The translations under genes and the position numbers were made by a program. 64,000 nt of DNA, from the NCBI RefSeq assembly GCF_001412085.1, contig NZ_LKEV01000009.1, forward strand, positions 1 through 64,000, written 5' to 3'. The stretch is from Corynebacterium lowii. GTDB taxonomy: Bacteria; Actinomycetota; Actinomycetes; Mycobacteriales; Mycobacteriaceae. The notes beneath the pieces are model-generated. The model worked only from the letters and a program-made list of their open reading frames with translations. It was not told the DNA's origin and did no database searches. This document shows positions 16,994-25,232 of the stretch, in pieces. How positions within the stretch are numbered: position 1 is the first letter of the stretch; every line of letters starts with the position of its first letter.

Positions 16994-17914
16994 ATGGCCA
17001 AGAAGAATAAGAAGAACGACGATCTGCCCGAAGGCATGAGCCGCCGCCAGGCTAAGCTCGCCAAGCGTGCCGCCGAGCGTGCGGCTCTGGAAAAGGACCC
17101 CCGCCCCTACGCCGGGTTCGCCTCCGAGGCGGACCTCGTGGCCCTCCAGGAGTTCGTGCCCTCCGCCACCGCTGCCCTCGACGTCAAGGGTGCCAATCGC
17201 CCCGTGCGCCTCGTCACGGTGCTGCCCGGCGCCGCCGCAGCCCTGGTGCGCGAGGAAAAGCATGGCGGAGAAGCCCTCGTGGCTCTCCAGGTGCAGGCCC
17301 GCTCCCACAACCCCGGCCGCGACCTCGCCTACGCCCTGAACTGGGCCGCGAGCGCAGGCCCCGGCGAGACCCTGATGTCCACCGCCGCCGACGGCACCCA
17401 GCCCGCACTGAGCGAGCTTATCGACGCCGCCACCGCCCTCAGCATCGAAGAACACCAGGACTTTGCCTGGTGGATACCCGAGACGATGGAGGCCGACGCC
17501 ACCACCATCCGCGGCCTGCAAGCGGCGAACGACGCCATCGTGCCCTCGCACCGCATTAACGCCGAGGTCAGCGGTGCCGTGTGGTGGGTCTACCCCGGCG
17601 GGGATAAGGCTCATATCCGCTGGGTGCGCACCGAGGAGAACGAGGAGCGCCTGCTGGCGGCCCTGGCGCGCATTGCCGCGCGCGGCGAGTTAAACCTGGG
17701 CGAGGGCACGAAGTTCGCCGGAACCTTCCGTACTCACGGCTTGGTGGTGCCGGTATTCGACCTTGACCCCGCCCGCGAGCACACCACCTACGCCGAGGCC
17801 CTGGCGGCCCTGGATAAGGTCATTGAAACCGAGGTGGCTAATACCGAGCAGCTTAATGCTGATGAGCGCAAGCAGCTGCAAAACATCAAGTCCCGCCAGG
17901 TGACTATTCGGTAG
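16994..17914 (+). CDS. DUF5926-family protein
   Basis: A 306-residue conserved actinobacterial protein of unknown function. A basic N-terminus (MAKKNKKNDDLPEGMSRRQAKLAKRAAERAALEKDPRPYAG) leads into an alpha/beta region with VRLVTVLPGAAAALVREE, NPGRDLAYALNWA, DFAWWIPE and GAVWWVYPGGDKAHIRWVRT. The C-terminal block GLVVPVFDLDP followed by a helical tail is also family-typical. Tight linkage to the phosphodiesterase suggests coexpression. No catalytic motif can be named. Confidence 0.8.
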   Translation: MAKKNKKNDDLPEGMSRRQAKLAKRAAERAALEKDPRPYAGFASEADLVALQEFVPSATAALDVKGANRPVRLVTVLPGAAAALVREEKHGGEALVALQVQARSHNPGRDLAYALNWAASAGPGETLMSTAADGTQPALSELIDAATALSIEEHQDFAWWIPETMEADATTIRGLQAANDAIVPSHRINAEVSGAVWWVYPGGDKAHIRWVRTEENEERLLAALARIAARGELNLGEGTKFAGTFRTHGLVVPVFDLDPAREHTTYAEALAALDKVIETEVANTEQLNADERKQLQNIKSRQVTIR

Positions 17915-17929
17915 GGTACGGGGGTACCT

Positions 17930-17963
17930 CAGGGGTGTGCCGATTCGGGCACGCCCCTGTTTT
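17930..17963 (+). terminator. Terminator after the GDPD-DUF5926 pair
   Basis: A stem of CAGGGGTGTGCC with GGCACGCCCCTG, with one G-T pair and a short loop, followed by TTTT. Confidence 0.85.
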
Positions 17964-18009
17964 GCTTGCCTGCAACACCCTTGCCGTCCCCCCTGTTAGC
18001 CTGGGGGCC

Positions 18010-18291
18010 ATGACTTACGCAACACTACCCCTGAGTGAGGGGAATAATCCTTTGTTGCCGATGGCCTATGACCTGGCGTTTTCTGTGGCCTTTGTCATTT
18101 CCTGGGTGGTGAGCCTCATCCTCATCATTGATATTGTCCGCCGCCCCATTTCCGGGTGGGAGCGCTTTGGCTTGTCACTCATGGTGCTCTTCCTCCCCGT
18201 CATCGGCTGGATCATCTACACCCTGTGGCGGGGAACTTCGGGACGAGCCCGCCGCCCGCAGAAAGTCACCGGAGCCCCGGACTCCCACTAG
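18010..18291 (+). CDS. Small membrane protein with PLDc_N-like domain
   Basis: A 93-residue protein with two membrane segments (AFSVAFVISWVVSLILIIDIVRR and GLSLMVLFLPVIGWIIYTLWRG). The spacing and the ending FLPVIGWIIYTLWRG resemble the short N-terminal membrane domain of phospholipase-D nucleases, often found as free-standing proteins. A short polar tail follows. No catalytic function is expected. It is convergent with the LCP gene, 3 bases apart. Confidence 0.7.
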   Translation: MTYATLPLSEGNNPLLPMAYDLAFSVAFVISWVVSLILIIDIVRRPISGWERFGLSLMVLFLPVIGWIIYTLWRGTSGRARRPQKVTGAPDSH

Positions 18292-18294
18292 CCC

Positions 18295-19614
18295 CTATCT
18301 CATCGAGGCCCACAGTTCCTCGGCGGCGGCATCGTCCCAGAGCACCACGTTGCCCACGTCATAATCGGCAAAGCCCGCGTGGGGTACGGTCTTGGTTTCC
18401 ACCCCGGAGCGCATGGCCAGGGCCACGCGCGCGAGGTTCCACACGTGATCGGAGGAACCCACGGTGAAGGAGGAGGCGGTATCGGAAATTAGGGGGATCA
18501 TGCGGAAGGGGTTGAGCAGCGTGCCCGCGCTAGTGGTTTGATTGAGCAGCGCGGAGAAGAACTCGCGCTGGCGTTGAATGCGGTCGAGGTCGCCCCCGGC
18601 GGTGGAGCGGGTGCGCACGTACCCCAGGGCGGTGGGGCCATCGACTTTCTGGCAGCCGGCCTGGATGGAAAGTTGGGCGAGGGGGTCGTCGATAGGCTCC
18701 TCGGGGCACACCTCTACCCCGCCCACGGAGTCCACCACGTTGGCGAGCCCGCCCATGCCGATCTCTGCGTAGTGATTAATGCGCAGGCCGGTGGCCTGTT
18801 CCACGGTCTCGGTGAGGAGTTGAGGGCCGCCGTAGGTGAAGGCGGCGTTGAGTTTATCCATGCCGTAGCCGGGCACGGCCACATAGGAATCGCGGGGCAG
18901 GGAGACGAGCGTGGCCTTGCCGCCGGTGGGAATGTGCAGCAGCATGACGGTATCGGTGCGGCCCACGCCGATGTCGCCGCCGGTGCCCAGGCGCTCCACG
19001 TCCTCTTCGCTTAAACCTTGGCGGGAATCGGAGCCCACGAGCAGCCAGTTCGTGCCGGAGGTTTTTGATACCTGCTGCTCGGGCAGGGCCTCCACGCGGG
19101 TGAGCTTGGTATCCGCCCACAGGGTGAGCACGATGCTCAGCACCAGAACAATAGCCAGCGGCCACCCTATGCAGCCCAGGCAGCCGATATTCGGGCGCTT
19201 CCCCCCGCGCTTCTGCTTGGCGGTGCGGGTGGGACGCGCGGCGCGGGGTGCTCGTGGAGCCTCGGCGGCCTGCTCCAGACCCGAGGGTCGGCGCGGCGGG
19301 CGCGCGGAATACTGCTGCCGGGGTGCGGAATCATAGTCGCCGTATCCCGATTGAGGGGCAGCAGCCGGGGGCACGTACTGCCGGGTGGGCGGCACAGGAG
19401 GGGCCTCGCGCCGGGGCGGCATCTGCTGGCGGGGCCTGCTCTGCCGGGGCGGGGTGGAGGAGGCATCAGGGGTGGCAGAACGACGCCGCACTGGCCGCCC
19501 GTAGCGGTCGGTCAGCGGAGTGCCGTCGGCACGCAGCACGTATTCGCCGCGTGGATCGTGGCGCTGGCTGCGCCCGCGATTCCGGCGATGATCGTCATAG
19601 CCCCTGGAATCCAT
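18295..19614 (-). CDS. lcpB: LytR-CpsA-Psr family glycopolymer transferase
   Basis: This 439-residue protein has a long Pro/Arg/Gln-rich cytoplasmic N-terminus (about 1-145), one membrane segment (WPLAIVLVLSIVLTLWA), and an extracellular LCP domain. Signature residues are GSDSRQG, GRTDTVMLLHIPTGGKATLVSLPRDSYVAVPG and GYVRTRSTAGGDLDRIQRQREF, which bind the polyprenyl-pyrophosphate donor. LCP proteins in mycolata ligate arabinogalactan to peptidoglycan. By position near pheA it corresponds to LcpB rather than the essential LcpA. It lacks the LytR_C domain. Confidence 0.87.
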   Translation of the reverse strand: MDSRGYDDHRRNRGRSQRHDPRGEYVLRADGTPLTDRYGRPVRRRSATPDASSTPPRQSRPRQQMPPRREAPPVPPTRQYVPPAAAPQSGYGDYDSAPRQQYSARPPRRPSGLEQAAEAPRAPRAARPTRTAKQKRGGKRPNIGCLGCIGWPLAIVLVLSIVLTLWADTKLTRVEALPEQQVSKTSGTNWLLVGSDSRQGLSEEDVERLGTGGDIGVGRTDTVMLLHIPTGGKATLVSLPRDSYVAVPGYGMDKLNAAFTYGGPQLLTETVEQATGLRINHYAEIGMGGLANVVDSVGGVEVCPEEPIDDPLAQLSIQAGCQKVDGPTALGYVRTRSTAGGDLDRIQRQREFFSALLNQTTSAGTLLNPFRMIPLISDTASSFTVGSSDHVWNLARVALAMRSGVETKTVPHAGFADYDVGNVVLWDDAAAEELWASMR

Positions 19615-19629
19615 GCGTACAACACTAGA

Positions 19630-20352
19630 TCACAAGCCCAGCCAGCCGAGGTTCCCGCCCAGTGCTGCGTAGCCGAGGAAGGCCACGGCGTCGATAAGAA
19701 AATGCGCCACCACCAGCGGCCACACGCGCTCGGTGCGGCGGAAGAACCAACAGAAAACCAGGCCCATGATGATATTGCCCAGCCCCGCGCTTATTCCCTG
19801 ATAGAGGTGATAGGAGCCGCGCAGCACCGAGGAGGCCGCCGCCACGGCCCACCAGGACCACCCCAGTTGGCGCAGGCGGGTGCATAGCCACAGCACCACC
19901 ACTAATTCTTCTGCAAAGGCATTGGCGGCCGCGGGAATGAGCAGCATGAGAATGGCGAGGAATCCGCCCGAGGTGGCGGGCACCACCTCCTTGCTCAGCC
20001 CCAGGTGCAGGGCCGCGATATACAAGGCCAGGCCGGGAATACCGATGAGCGCGGCTAGGGCGGCACCCCAGGTGAGGTCGCTCCGCCGCGCAGAACGCGG
20101 TGCCACGCCATCGCGGGCGAGCAGGAAGAGGGCCAGCCCGCCCCAGGAAAAGAGCACGATGGCGGAACACAGCTGTAATCCCAGATTCAGCCATATCTGC
20201 GTGGATTGCGGGGCGTTGAGCACCACCGATTGCTCGGCCAGCGGCGTGCTAGAGGTCAAGGAGGCCGCCAAGCGCAGGGCCGCGCGCACCCCGGCGGTGC
20301 CGAAGGTCAGCGCCAGCACCAGCGTAATCTCAGTGCGCAGGCGTGACCTCAT
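19630..20352 (-). CDS. CPBP-family intramembrane metalloprotease
   Basis: A 240-residue membrane protein with about seven hydrophobic segments. The CPBP (Abi/Rce1) motifs are visible: the EE pair in NAFAEELVVVLWL, an Arg/His block in VLRGSYHLYQG, and HFLIDAVAFLGY near the end. The family includes CAAX-type proteases and bacteriocin-immunity proteins; the substrate here is unknown. It overlaps the end of the amidase gene by 23 bases, suggesting cotranslation. Confidence 0.82.
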   Translation of the reverse strand: MRSRLRTEITLVLALTFGTAGVRAALRLAASLTSSTPLAEQSVVLNAPQSTQIWLNLGLQLCSAIVLFSWGGLALFLLARDGVAPRSARRSDLTWGAALAALIGIPGLALYIAALHLGLSKEVVPATSGGFLAILMLLIPAAANAFAEELVVVLWLCTRLRQLGWSWWAVAAASSVLRGSYHLYQGISAGLGNIIMGLVFCWFFRRTERVWPLVVAHFLIDAVAFLGYAALGGNLGWLGL

Positions 20353-21628
20353 CGCTCACCTCCCGCGCCAGGGCCAGCAGAATCGAGGGCGGCACGGTGA
20401 TGGCCCCCAGGTGCACCGAGGCCCCGGCCCCGCCGCAGGGCACGCTCACCGCGGCCTGCCCGTTCATGTTGAACCAGGAGGCCCAGGGAGTCCAGCGGGT
20501 TTGCTCCCAGAAGTCCTCCTCCGGAGGCAGGGAAGAGAAGTGCCCGATGGGTGGCGGGTCCCAGGCCAGGGTGGGGTTGAGCACCACGTCTACCTCCGCG
20601 AGCGCGGGCATGGTGGCCTGGACCTCGTGCGCGTGGTGCAGGTCCTCCGGGCTCACGTGGGAGCCCACAGAACGAAGGTGGGTCACCATCGGACTGGGCT
20701 TATCGACGCCCCGTTCGTCGTCCCGTACCGCAGGCACCGCCGCCGCCCCGGCGGTGAAGATGGTGCGAAAGGCCGCAAAGACCTCCCCGGCTATAGGCGG
20801 CGGAGAGACCGGCACCACCCGGTGCCCCGCCCGGGAAAGCAACCGGGCGGCGTGCTCGGCGGCCTCGCGCCACCGAGGTGCCACATCTACCGAGGCAAAG
20901 AGCGGTTCCGTGAGCAACCCCACTCGCAACCGGGGAAGATCGGTGGGCAGTTCCACCCCGTGCAGGTAGGCGCTCAATTCCACGCTGCGGGTGATGAACC
21001 CCTGGGTGGAGAGCACCCCGCCGTGTGATTCGTGCGGGGGCTTGTACCCCACCACTGCGCAGGCGGCTGAGGGAATCCTGATGGAACCGCCGCCATCGGA
21101 GGCGTGGGCGGCGTTCACTAGCCCGCGCGCCACGGCCACCGCCGCCCCGCCCGAGGAACCCCCGGGGGTACAGCCCGGTAAGCGGGGATTCTCCACGGCG
21201 GGCAGCCCCACGGGTTCCAGGTAGGCCGTCATACCCAGCTCCGAGGTGGCGGTTTTACCCGGCACCACCGCGCCGCGTTCCAGCAGGGAGCGCACGAAGG
21301 GCTCCGTGCGGGTGGCGGTTCTGGTACGCGCCCGGGATCCGAAGGTGGTGGGCATTCCCGCGACGTCGTAGAGGTCCTTCACCGGAATCACCATGCCGTG
21401 CAGGGGCCGCGAACGCAGGCAGGAACGGCGCTCAATGGCCTGCGCGCGGGCCAGGGCGCGGGCCAGGGCGCGGGGTATATCCAGGTGGCTAAAGCCGTGT
21501 TCGGCGGGGCTCAGCTCGGAAATGCTGCGGGCAAAGCGCTCCACGGCCTCCACGGGGGAGGCAGAAGCGGCGGAACCGAGGCCCTGGGGGCGTCGATAAG
21601 CGGAACCTCCGCAAGCGGCATAAGGCAT
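20330..21628 (-). CDS. Amidase signature family hydrolase
   Basis: A protein of about 432 residues with the amidase signature Ser-Ser-Lys machinery: catalytic Lys in MVIPVKDLYDVAGMPTTFGS, the GCTPGGSSGGAAVAVARGL loop, and DGGGSIRIPSAACAVVGYKP. The family hydrolyses amide bonds; actinobacterial members of this class are annotated AmiC-like, but the substrate is unknown. I set the start at MPYAACGGS (21628); MVTQPILV at 21655 would overlap the divergent pheA start, and the open frame extends further without support. Divergent from pheA, overlapping with CPBP. Confidence 0.85.
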   Translation of the reverse strand: MPYAACGGSAYRRPQGLGSAASASPVEAVERFARSISELSPAEHGFSHLDIPRALARALARAQAIERRSCLRSRPLHGMVIPVKDLYDVAGMPTTFGSRARTRTATRTEPFVRSLLERGAVVPGKTATSELGMTAYLEPVGLPAVENPRLPGCTPGGSSGGAAVAVARGLVNAAHASDGGGSIRIPSAACAVVGYKPPHESHGGVLSTQGFITRSVELSAYLHGVELPTDLPRLRVGLLTEPLFASVDVAPRWREAAEHAARLLSRAGHRVVPVSPPPIAGEVFAAFRTIFTAGAAAVPAVRDDERGVDKPSPMVTHLRSVGSHVSPEDLHHAHEVQATMPALAEVDVVLNPTLAWDPPPIGHFSSLPPEEDFWEQTRWTPWASWFNMNGQAAVSVPCGGAGASVHLGAITVPPSILLALAREVSDEVTPAH

Positions 21629-21653
21629 AGCCACCAGGATAGGCTGGGTGACC

Positions 21654-22586
21654 ATGACGATCACCGTGGCATACCTGGGGCCTGCCGGAACCTTCACCGA
21701 GGCCGCTCTGTGGCAACTGGTAGAAGAAGGCGGGTTCGGCACCCCCGCCCCGGACATCACGCCCCTGCCGGTGGGCAGCCCCGCCGAGGCCGTGGACGCC
21801 ATCAACGAGGGGAAAGCCCAGTACGCCTGCCTGGCCATAGAAAACTCCGTGGACGGCCCCGTCACCCAGGCATTCGACGCCCTGCGCCGCGCCAGCGTGC
21901 AGATCTACCGGGAAACGGACCTCCACATCGCCTTCTGCCTCATGGCCCGCCCCGGTACCGCTCTTACCCAGGTGCGCACCCTGGCCACGCACCCCGTGGC
22001 ACACCAGCAGATACGCGGCTGGCTGGCCGAGCACCTGCCAGCCGCAGAGTTCGTGCCCGCCTCCTCCAACGCGGCGGCCGCCCGCGAGGTCGCGGAGGGG
22101 CGTGCTGACGCCGCCGCGGCCCCCGCGCGCGCCGCCGAAATCTGGGGCCTGGAGCCGCTTGCCACCGGCATTGCCGACGTCGCCGGAGCAAGCACCCGCT
22201 TCGTGCTCGTCGGCCCGCGCGGCGTGCCTACCCCGCGCACCGGCAACGATCGCACCTCCGTGGCATTCACCCTGCCCAACCAACCCGGCACCCTGGCCGC
22301 CGCCCTGGGTGAGTTCGCGCGCCGGGGCGTGGACATGAGCCGCATCGAATCGCGCCCCACCCGCGACCGGCTGGGCACCTACCACTTCTATGTGGATCTG
22401 GTGGGGCATATCGACGACACCCCGGTGGCCGAGGCCCTGCGTGACCTCTGGCTGCGCGCCGAAACCCTGCGCTTCCTGGGCTCCTGGCCAGCGGGTTCCC
22501 GCGCCGATTCCGCGCCCGATGAGACCGCACAGAACGCTACCCTCGACTGGGTGGAAGCCGCCCGCACCGGAAAGGAACTGCCATGA
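21654..22586 (+). CDS. pheA: Prephenate dehydratase
   Basis: A 310-residue monofunctional prephenate dehydratase, converting prephenate to phenylpyruvate in phenylalanine synthesis. The catalytic domain (about 1-190) starts VAYLGPAGTFTEAAL and contains CLAIENSVDGPVTQAFD and the Thr/Phe block STRFVLVGP. The C-terminal ACT domain (about 205-285) contains the phenylalanine-binding ESRPTRDRLGTYHFYVDL. A GTG at 21648 is the alternative start. Its stop overlaps the phosphatase start by 4 bases (ATGA). Confidence 0.95.
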   Translation: MTITVAYLGPAGTFTEAALWQLVEEGGFGTPAPDITPLPVGSPAEAVDAINEGKAQYACLAIENSVDGPVTQAFDALRRASVQIYRETDLHIAFCLMARPGTALTQVRTLATHPVAHQQIRGWLAEHLPAAEFVPASSNAAAAREVAEGRADAAAAPARAAEIWGLEPLATGIADVAGASTRFVLVGPRGVPTPRTGNDRTSVAFTLPNQPGTLAAALGEFARRGVDMSRIESRPTRDRLGTYHFYVDLVGHIDDTPVAEALRDLWLRAETLRFLGSWPAGSRADSAPDETAQNATLDWVEAARTGKELP

Positions 22587-23245
22587 CCTCCCACCTCATC
22601 CTGCTGCGCCACGGGCGCACCTACAGCAATGCCTCCCGCTTGCTCGATACCCGCCCACCAGGGGCGGAACTCACCGAGATTGGCCGCAGCCAGGCCACCC
22701 AGGCCGGGCGTGACCTCGCGCAGCGGCCGGGGAAGGTACGGGAAATCATCACCTCGGTGGCCCTGCGCGCCCAGCAGACCGCAATGGGGGTGGCCGCCGC
22801 CTATGAGGAGGCCCGCGGTCTGCCTGCCGGATCGCTCCCCGTAACGGTGCGCGCCGGGCTGCACGAGGTCTCCGTGGGAGACCTGGAGATGCGCGGCGAC
22901 GAGGAGGCCCACCGGGCCTACCAAGAGGCTTTTCATGGCTGGCTGCACGGGGACACCACCGCCGCTACTCCCGGCGGCGAGGGTTACCTCGACGTATTGG
23001 GCCGGTTCCGCCCGGTGCTCGACGAGGTGGCCGAATCCCTGGCCCAGCGCCCGGAGGAGGGGGACGTGGTGATAGTCAGCCACGGCGGGGCTATCCGCAC
23101 CGTGGCTACCCACGCGGCCTCGTTGCACCCGGAAGAGGCCTTTGAGGCCTACCTCGCCAACTGCTGCTACGTGGAACTTAACCCCGCAGGCCGCGAGTTC
23201 GGCCACTGGGACCTGGTGCGGTGGGATACGCTGCGCAATGTTTAG
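22583..23245 (+). CDS. Histidine phosphatase (phosphoglycerate mutase-like)
   Basis: A 220-residue protein of the histidine phosphatase superfamily. The phospho-accepting His is in ILLRHGRTYSN near residue 9 and the second His in VIVSHGGAIRTVA near 172. ELTEIGRSQATQAG and SVALRAQQTAMG are further family blocks. The true substrate cannot be told; cofactor-dependent mutase activity is unlikely from length. Translationally coupled to pheA upstream and overlapping the GtrA gene by 8 bases. Confidence 0.9.
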   Translation: MTSHLILLRHGRTYSNASRLLDTRPPGAELTEIGRSQATQAGRDLAQRPGKVREIITSVALRAQQTAMGVAAAYEEARGLPAGSLPVTVRAGLHEVSVGDLEMRGDEEAHRAYQEAFHGWLHGDTTAATPGGEGYLDVLGRFRPVLDEVAESLAQRPEEGDVVIVSHGGAIRTVATHAASLHPEEAFEAYLANCCYVELNPAGREFGHWDLVRWDTLRNV

Positions 23246-23618
23246 CCCCGCCCTGTGGCGATTCCTCGCGGTGGGCGTGCTGAGCGCCTGCTGCGATTAC
23301 GGCTCCCGCATGGCGCTGCTGTGGTTGGGGATGGCTCCTGTTCCCTCGCGAGCGGCCAGTTTCATCTTTGGCAGCACTGTGGCCTACCTGCTCAATAGCG
23401 CGGTGACCTTCCAGGGCAAGCGCAACGCAGGGGAGGCGGGGCGCGCCGGGGTGGCCTATGCGATGAGTTTTGGCACGGCTGTGACGGCGGATGCTGTGTG
23501 CCGGGGGTACTTGTACGGCGGGCCTTATGCCGTTACCGTGGCCTGGGTGTTCTCCCAGGGTTGCGCCACCGCGTTGAACTATCTGCTGCAATCGCGGTGG
23601 GTGTTTCGGGAGGGTTAG
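23238..23618 (+). CDS. GtrA-family membrane protein
   Basis: A 126-residue protein with four membrane segments: FLAVGVLSACCDYGSRMALLWLG, AASFIFGSTVAYLLNS, AYAMSFGTAVTADAV and AWVFSQGCATALNYLL. It ends in the family signature NYLLQSRWVFRE. GtrA proteins help move polyprenyl-linked sugars across the membrane, or associate with arabinogalactan enzymes in actinobacteria. Last gene of the pheA operon; the ATG overlaps the phosphatase gene. Confidence 0.87.
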   Translation: MFSPALWRFLAVGVLSACCDYGSRMALLWLGMAPVPSRAASFIFGSTVAYLLNSAVTFQGKRNAGEAGRAGVAYAMSFGTAVTADAVCRGYLYGGPYAVTVAWVFSQGCATALNYLLQSRWVFREG

Positions 23619-23644
23619 GGGTGGACTTTGGGCAGGGTATGCGG

Positions 23645-23738
23645 TATATTCGCTCCTAGCGAAAATCTATGTGTCCTGTTGGGCACCCACGGGGTTTCGC
23701 ACTTCGCAACCTCCGACCTCGTGGCCGGAGGTTTTGTG
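23645..23738 (+). ncRNA. Candidate small RNA with own promoter and terminator
   Basis: A TATATT -10-like box lies near 23645-23650. There is no supported gene downstream, and an intrinsic terminator ends the stretch: AACCTCCG (23708-23715) pairs with CGGAGGTT (23726-23733), followed by TTGTGTTT. A transcript of roughly 75-85 bases would result. Alternatively the hairpin is just the pheA-operon terminator. I matched it to no known RNA family. Confidence 0.35.
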
Positions 23739-23742
23739 TTTC

Positions 23743-24090
23743 CTACCCCCACCCCAGCTCGTGTAACTGCTCCTCGCTCATGCCAAAGTAGTGGCCCACC
23801 TCGTGCATCACGGTCACGTAGATTTCCTTTTCCAGGTGCGCCTCGGAAACGCAGTAGTCCATCAACGCCCCGCGATAAAGCGTGATGGTATCGGGGAGGT
23901 ACCCGGTGTGGGTGAATTGGCGGCGGGGGAGTGACACGCCCTCGTAGAGCCCCAGGGTGCGGGGGTTGCCGTCGCGGTAATCGCGCACCAGGATCACCAC
24001 GTTCTTCATATGATCGGCAAACTCATCGGGGATGCGCGCCAGGGCGGAATCTACGAGTTCGTCAAAGCGCTCGTCGCTGACGTCGATCAA
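23743..24090 (-). CDS. Zincin-like metallopeptidase family protein
   Basis: A 115-residue protein of the small zincin family (PF06262 type). The zinc signature VMHEVGHYFGMSE lies near residues 96-108, giving HExxH plus a downstream acidic residue. The N-terminal half contains FDELVDSALARIPDEF and TLGLYEGVSLP, typical of the family. It has no signal peptide; substrates are unknown. Its start overlaps the stop of the septum-formation gene by 4 bases, so the two are cotranslated. Confidence 0.87.
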   Translation of the reverse strand: MIDVSDERFDELVDSALARIPDEFADHMKNVVILVRDYRDGNPRTLGLYEGVSLPRRQFTHTGYLPDTITLYRGALMDYCVSEAHLEKEIYVTVMHEVGHYFGMSEEQLHELGWG

Positions 24091-25115
24091 TGCGCGTGCC
24101 CTTCTTCTCCCGCTGCGGGAGCCGCTTCTGCGGGGGCGTTGTCCGCGGGCGGGGTGCCGTTGATGGTGAACTCTCCGGTGGCGCTGCCGCGCAGCGAGTT
24201 GAAGCCGCTTTCTCCGTGGGCGCTAATCAGGGAGCAGTTCACGCTGCGGGAGCCGCCGATCCACGATTCGGAGGGGATACTGCCCCAATAGATTTGCAGG
24301 GTGCTTTTCTCCAGGTTCTCCGGCCCACCCAGGTAATCCTCGGCGGCCTTGGTGCACACCTCTTGGAGGTGTTTATCCTGGTCCTCCACGCTGGGAACCC
24401 CCTCGGGGAAGGTCTCTTGAAGGTTGATAACGGCGGTGGTTTCCAGCTGGTGATCCTCGCCGCAGTCCACCACACCCAAGGAGTTCGAGGCGTTGACGGA
24501 CACGCATTGTCCCGGTTGCGTGATCCGCGCTTGATCTTGGCTGCCCACCGTGCCGTGGGTGATCTCCGGGGTGCTAGAGGCGTTGGTGGATTGGAGGCCG
24601 CAGAGCATAGTACGGTCGCCCGCCGCCCAGGCCTCGGCGGGCGGGAGAATGGAGGCGATCGAATAGCGCCCGGAGGGGTCAAAGCGGCCGTCGAGATAGC
24701 GCAGCGTGGGGTTATAGCAGAGTTCGGAGCGCAATTGGGCTTGGCGGGTGACGTCGGGAAGCGGGGCGTTATCACCGAACTCGGAGGAGGGATAGGTGCC
24801 GAGGTTCTGGCGGGCGGCCACCTCAAAGCGGTGATCGCCCTCGCAGGGGGCCTGCTGGAAGTTGCTCACGGCGCCGTCGGGAGCCACATCCCAGGTAAGG
24901 CAGGCGCCGGCGTCGGCAGCGGTGAAGGGCGCGGCTTCCTTCTTTTGCTCCGGTTGCTCGCTGCTGCTGGCTGCGGTGCTGGGGGCGGCCTGCGTGGTGC
25001 TATCGGTGCGCTCGGAGGCGTAGCTGAACGAGGCCAGGCACACGGCGGAGGCAAGCGCTCCCACGAGGCCGGTGCGCACGGCGAGGGAGGTACGCCAATT
25101 TTCGGAGAGACTCAT
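24087..25115 (-). CDS. Septum-formation family membrane-anchored protein
   Basis: A 342-residue protein with one N-terminal membrane segment (GLVGALASAVCLASFSYA, about 16-33), an Ala/Ser/Glu-rich spacer, then extracytoplasmic domains with paired Cys (AGACLTWDV, QAPCEGDHRFEV, ELCYNP, MLCGLQ; then QCVSVN, VVDCGEDHQLET, EVCTKAA, VNCSLI). The Cys and Asp-His pattern repeats, indicating two copies of the Septum_form domain (PF13845 type). Such proteins are linked to septum formation in mycobacteria. The end is Ala/Glu/His-rich. Confidence 0.78.
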   Translation of the reverse strand: MSLSENWRTSLAVRTGLVGALASAVCLASFSYASERTDSTTQAAPSTAASSSEQPEQKKEAAPFTAADAGACLTWDVAPDGAVSNFQQAPCEGDHRFEVAARQNLGTYPSSEFGDNAPLPDVTRQAQLRSELCYNPTLRYLDGRFDPSGRYSIASILPPAEAWAAGDRTMLCGLQSTNASSTPEITHGTVGSQDQARITQPGQCVSVNASNSLGVVDCGEDHQLETTAVINLQETFPEGVPSVEDQDKHLQEVCTKAAEDYLGGPENLEKSTLQIYWGSIPSESWIGGSRSVNCSLISAHGESGFNSLRGSATGEFTINGTPPADNAPAEAAPAAGEEGHAH

Positions 25116-25232
25116 AACAGGTACCTACTGTAATCATCTTGGGGCGCAATACGTGGTTGTGTTCTCTATTTTCCTTATGCGAGGCCCGGATGTGCTGCCC
25201 GCGCTGGGTAAGCGCCCGGTAGGCTAGAGCGC

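Noticed and set aside
16108..17064. A long - strand frame opposite the GDPD gene
   Set aside because: It is antisense to a gene with a clear catalytic signature; its similarity to a frame near 15.5 kb simply reflects the duplicated 56-residue gene read backwards.
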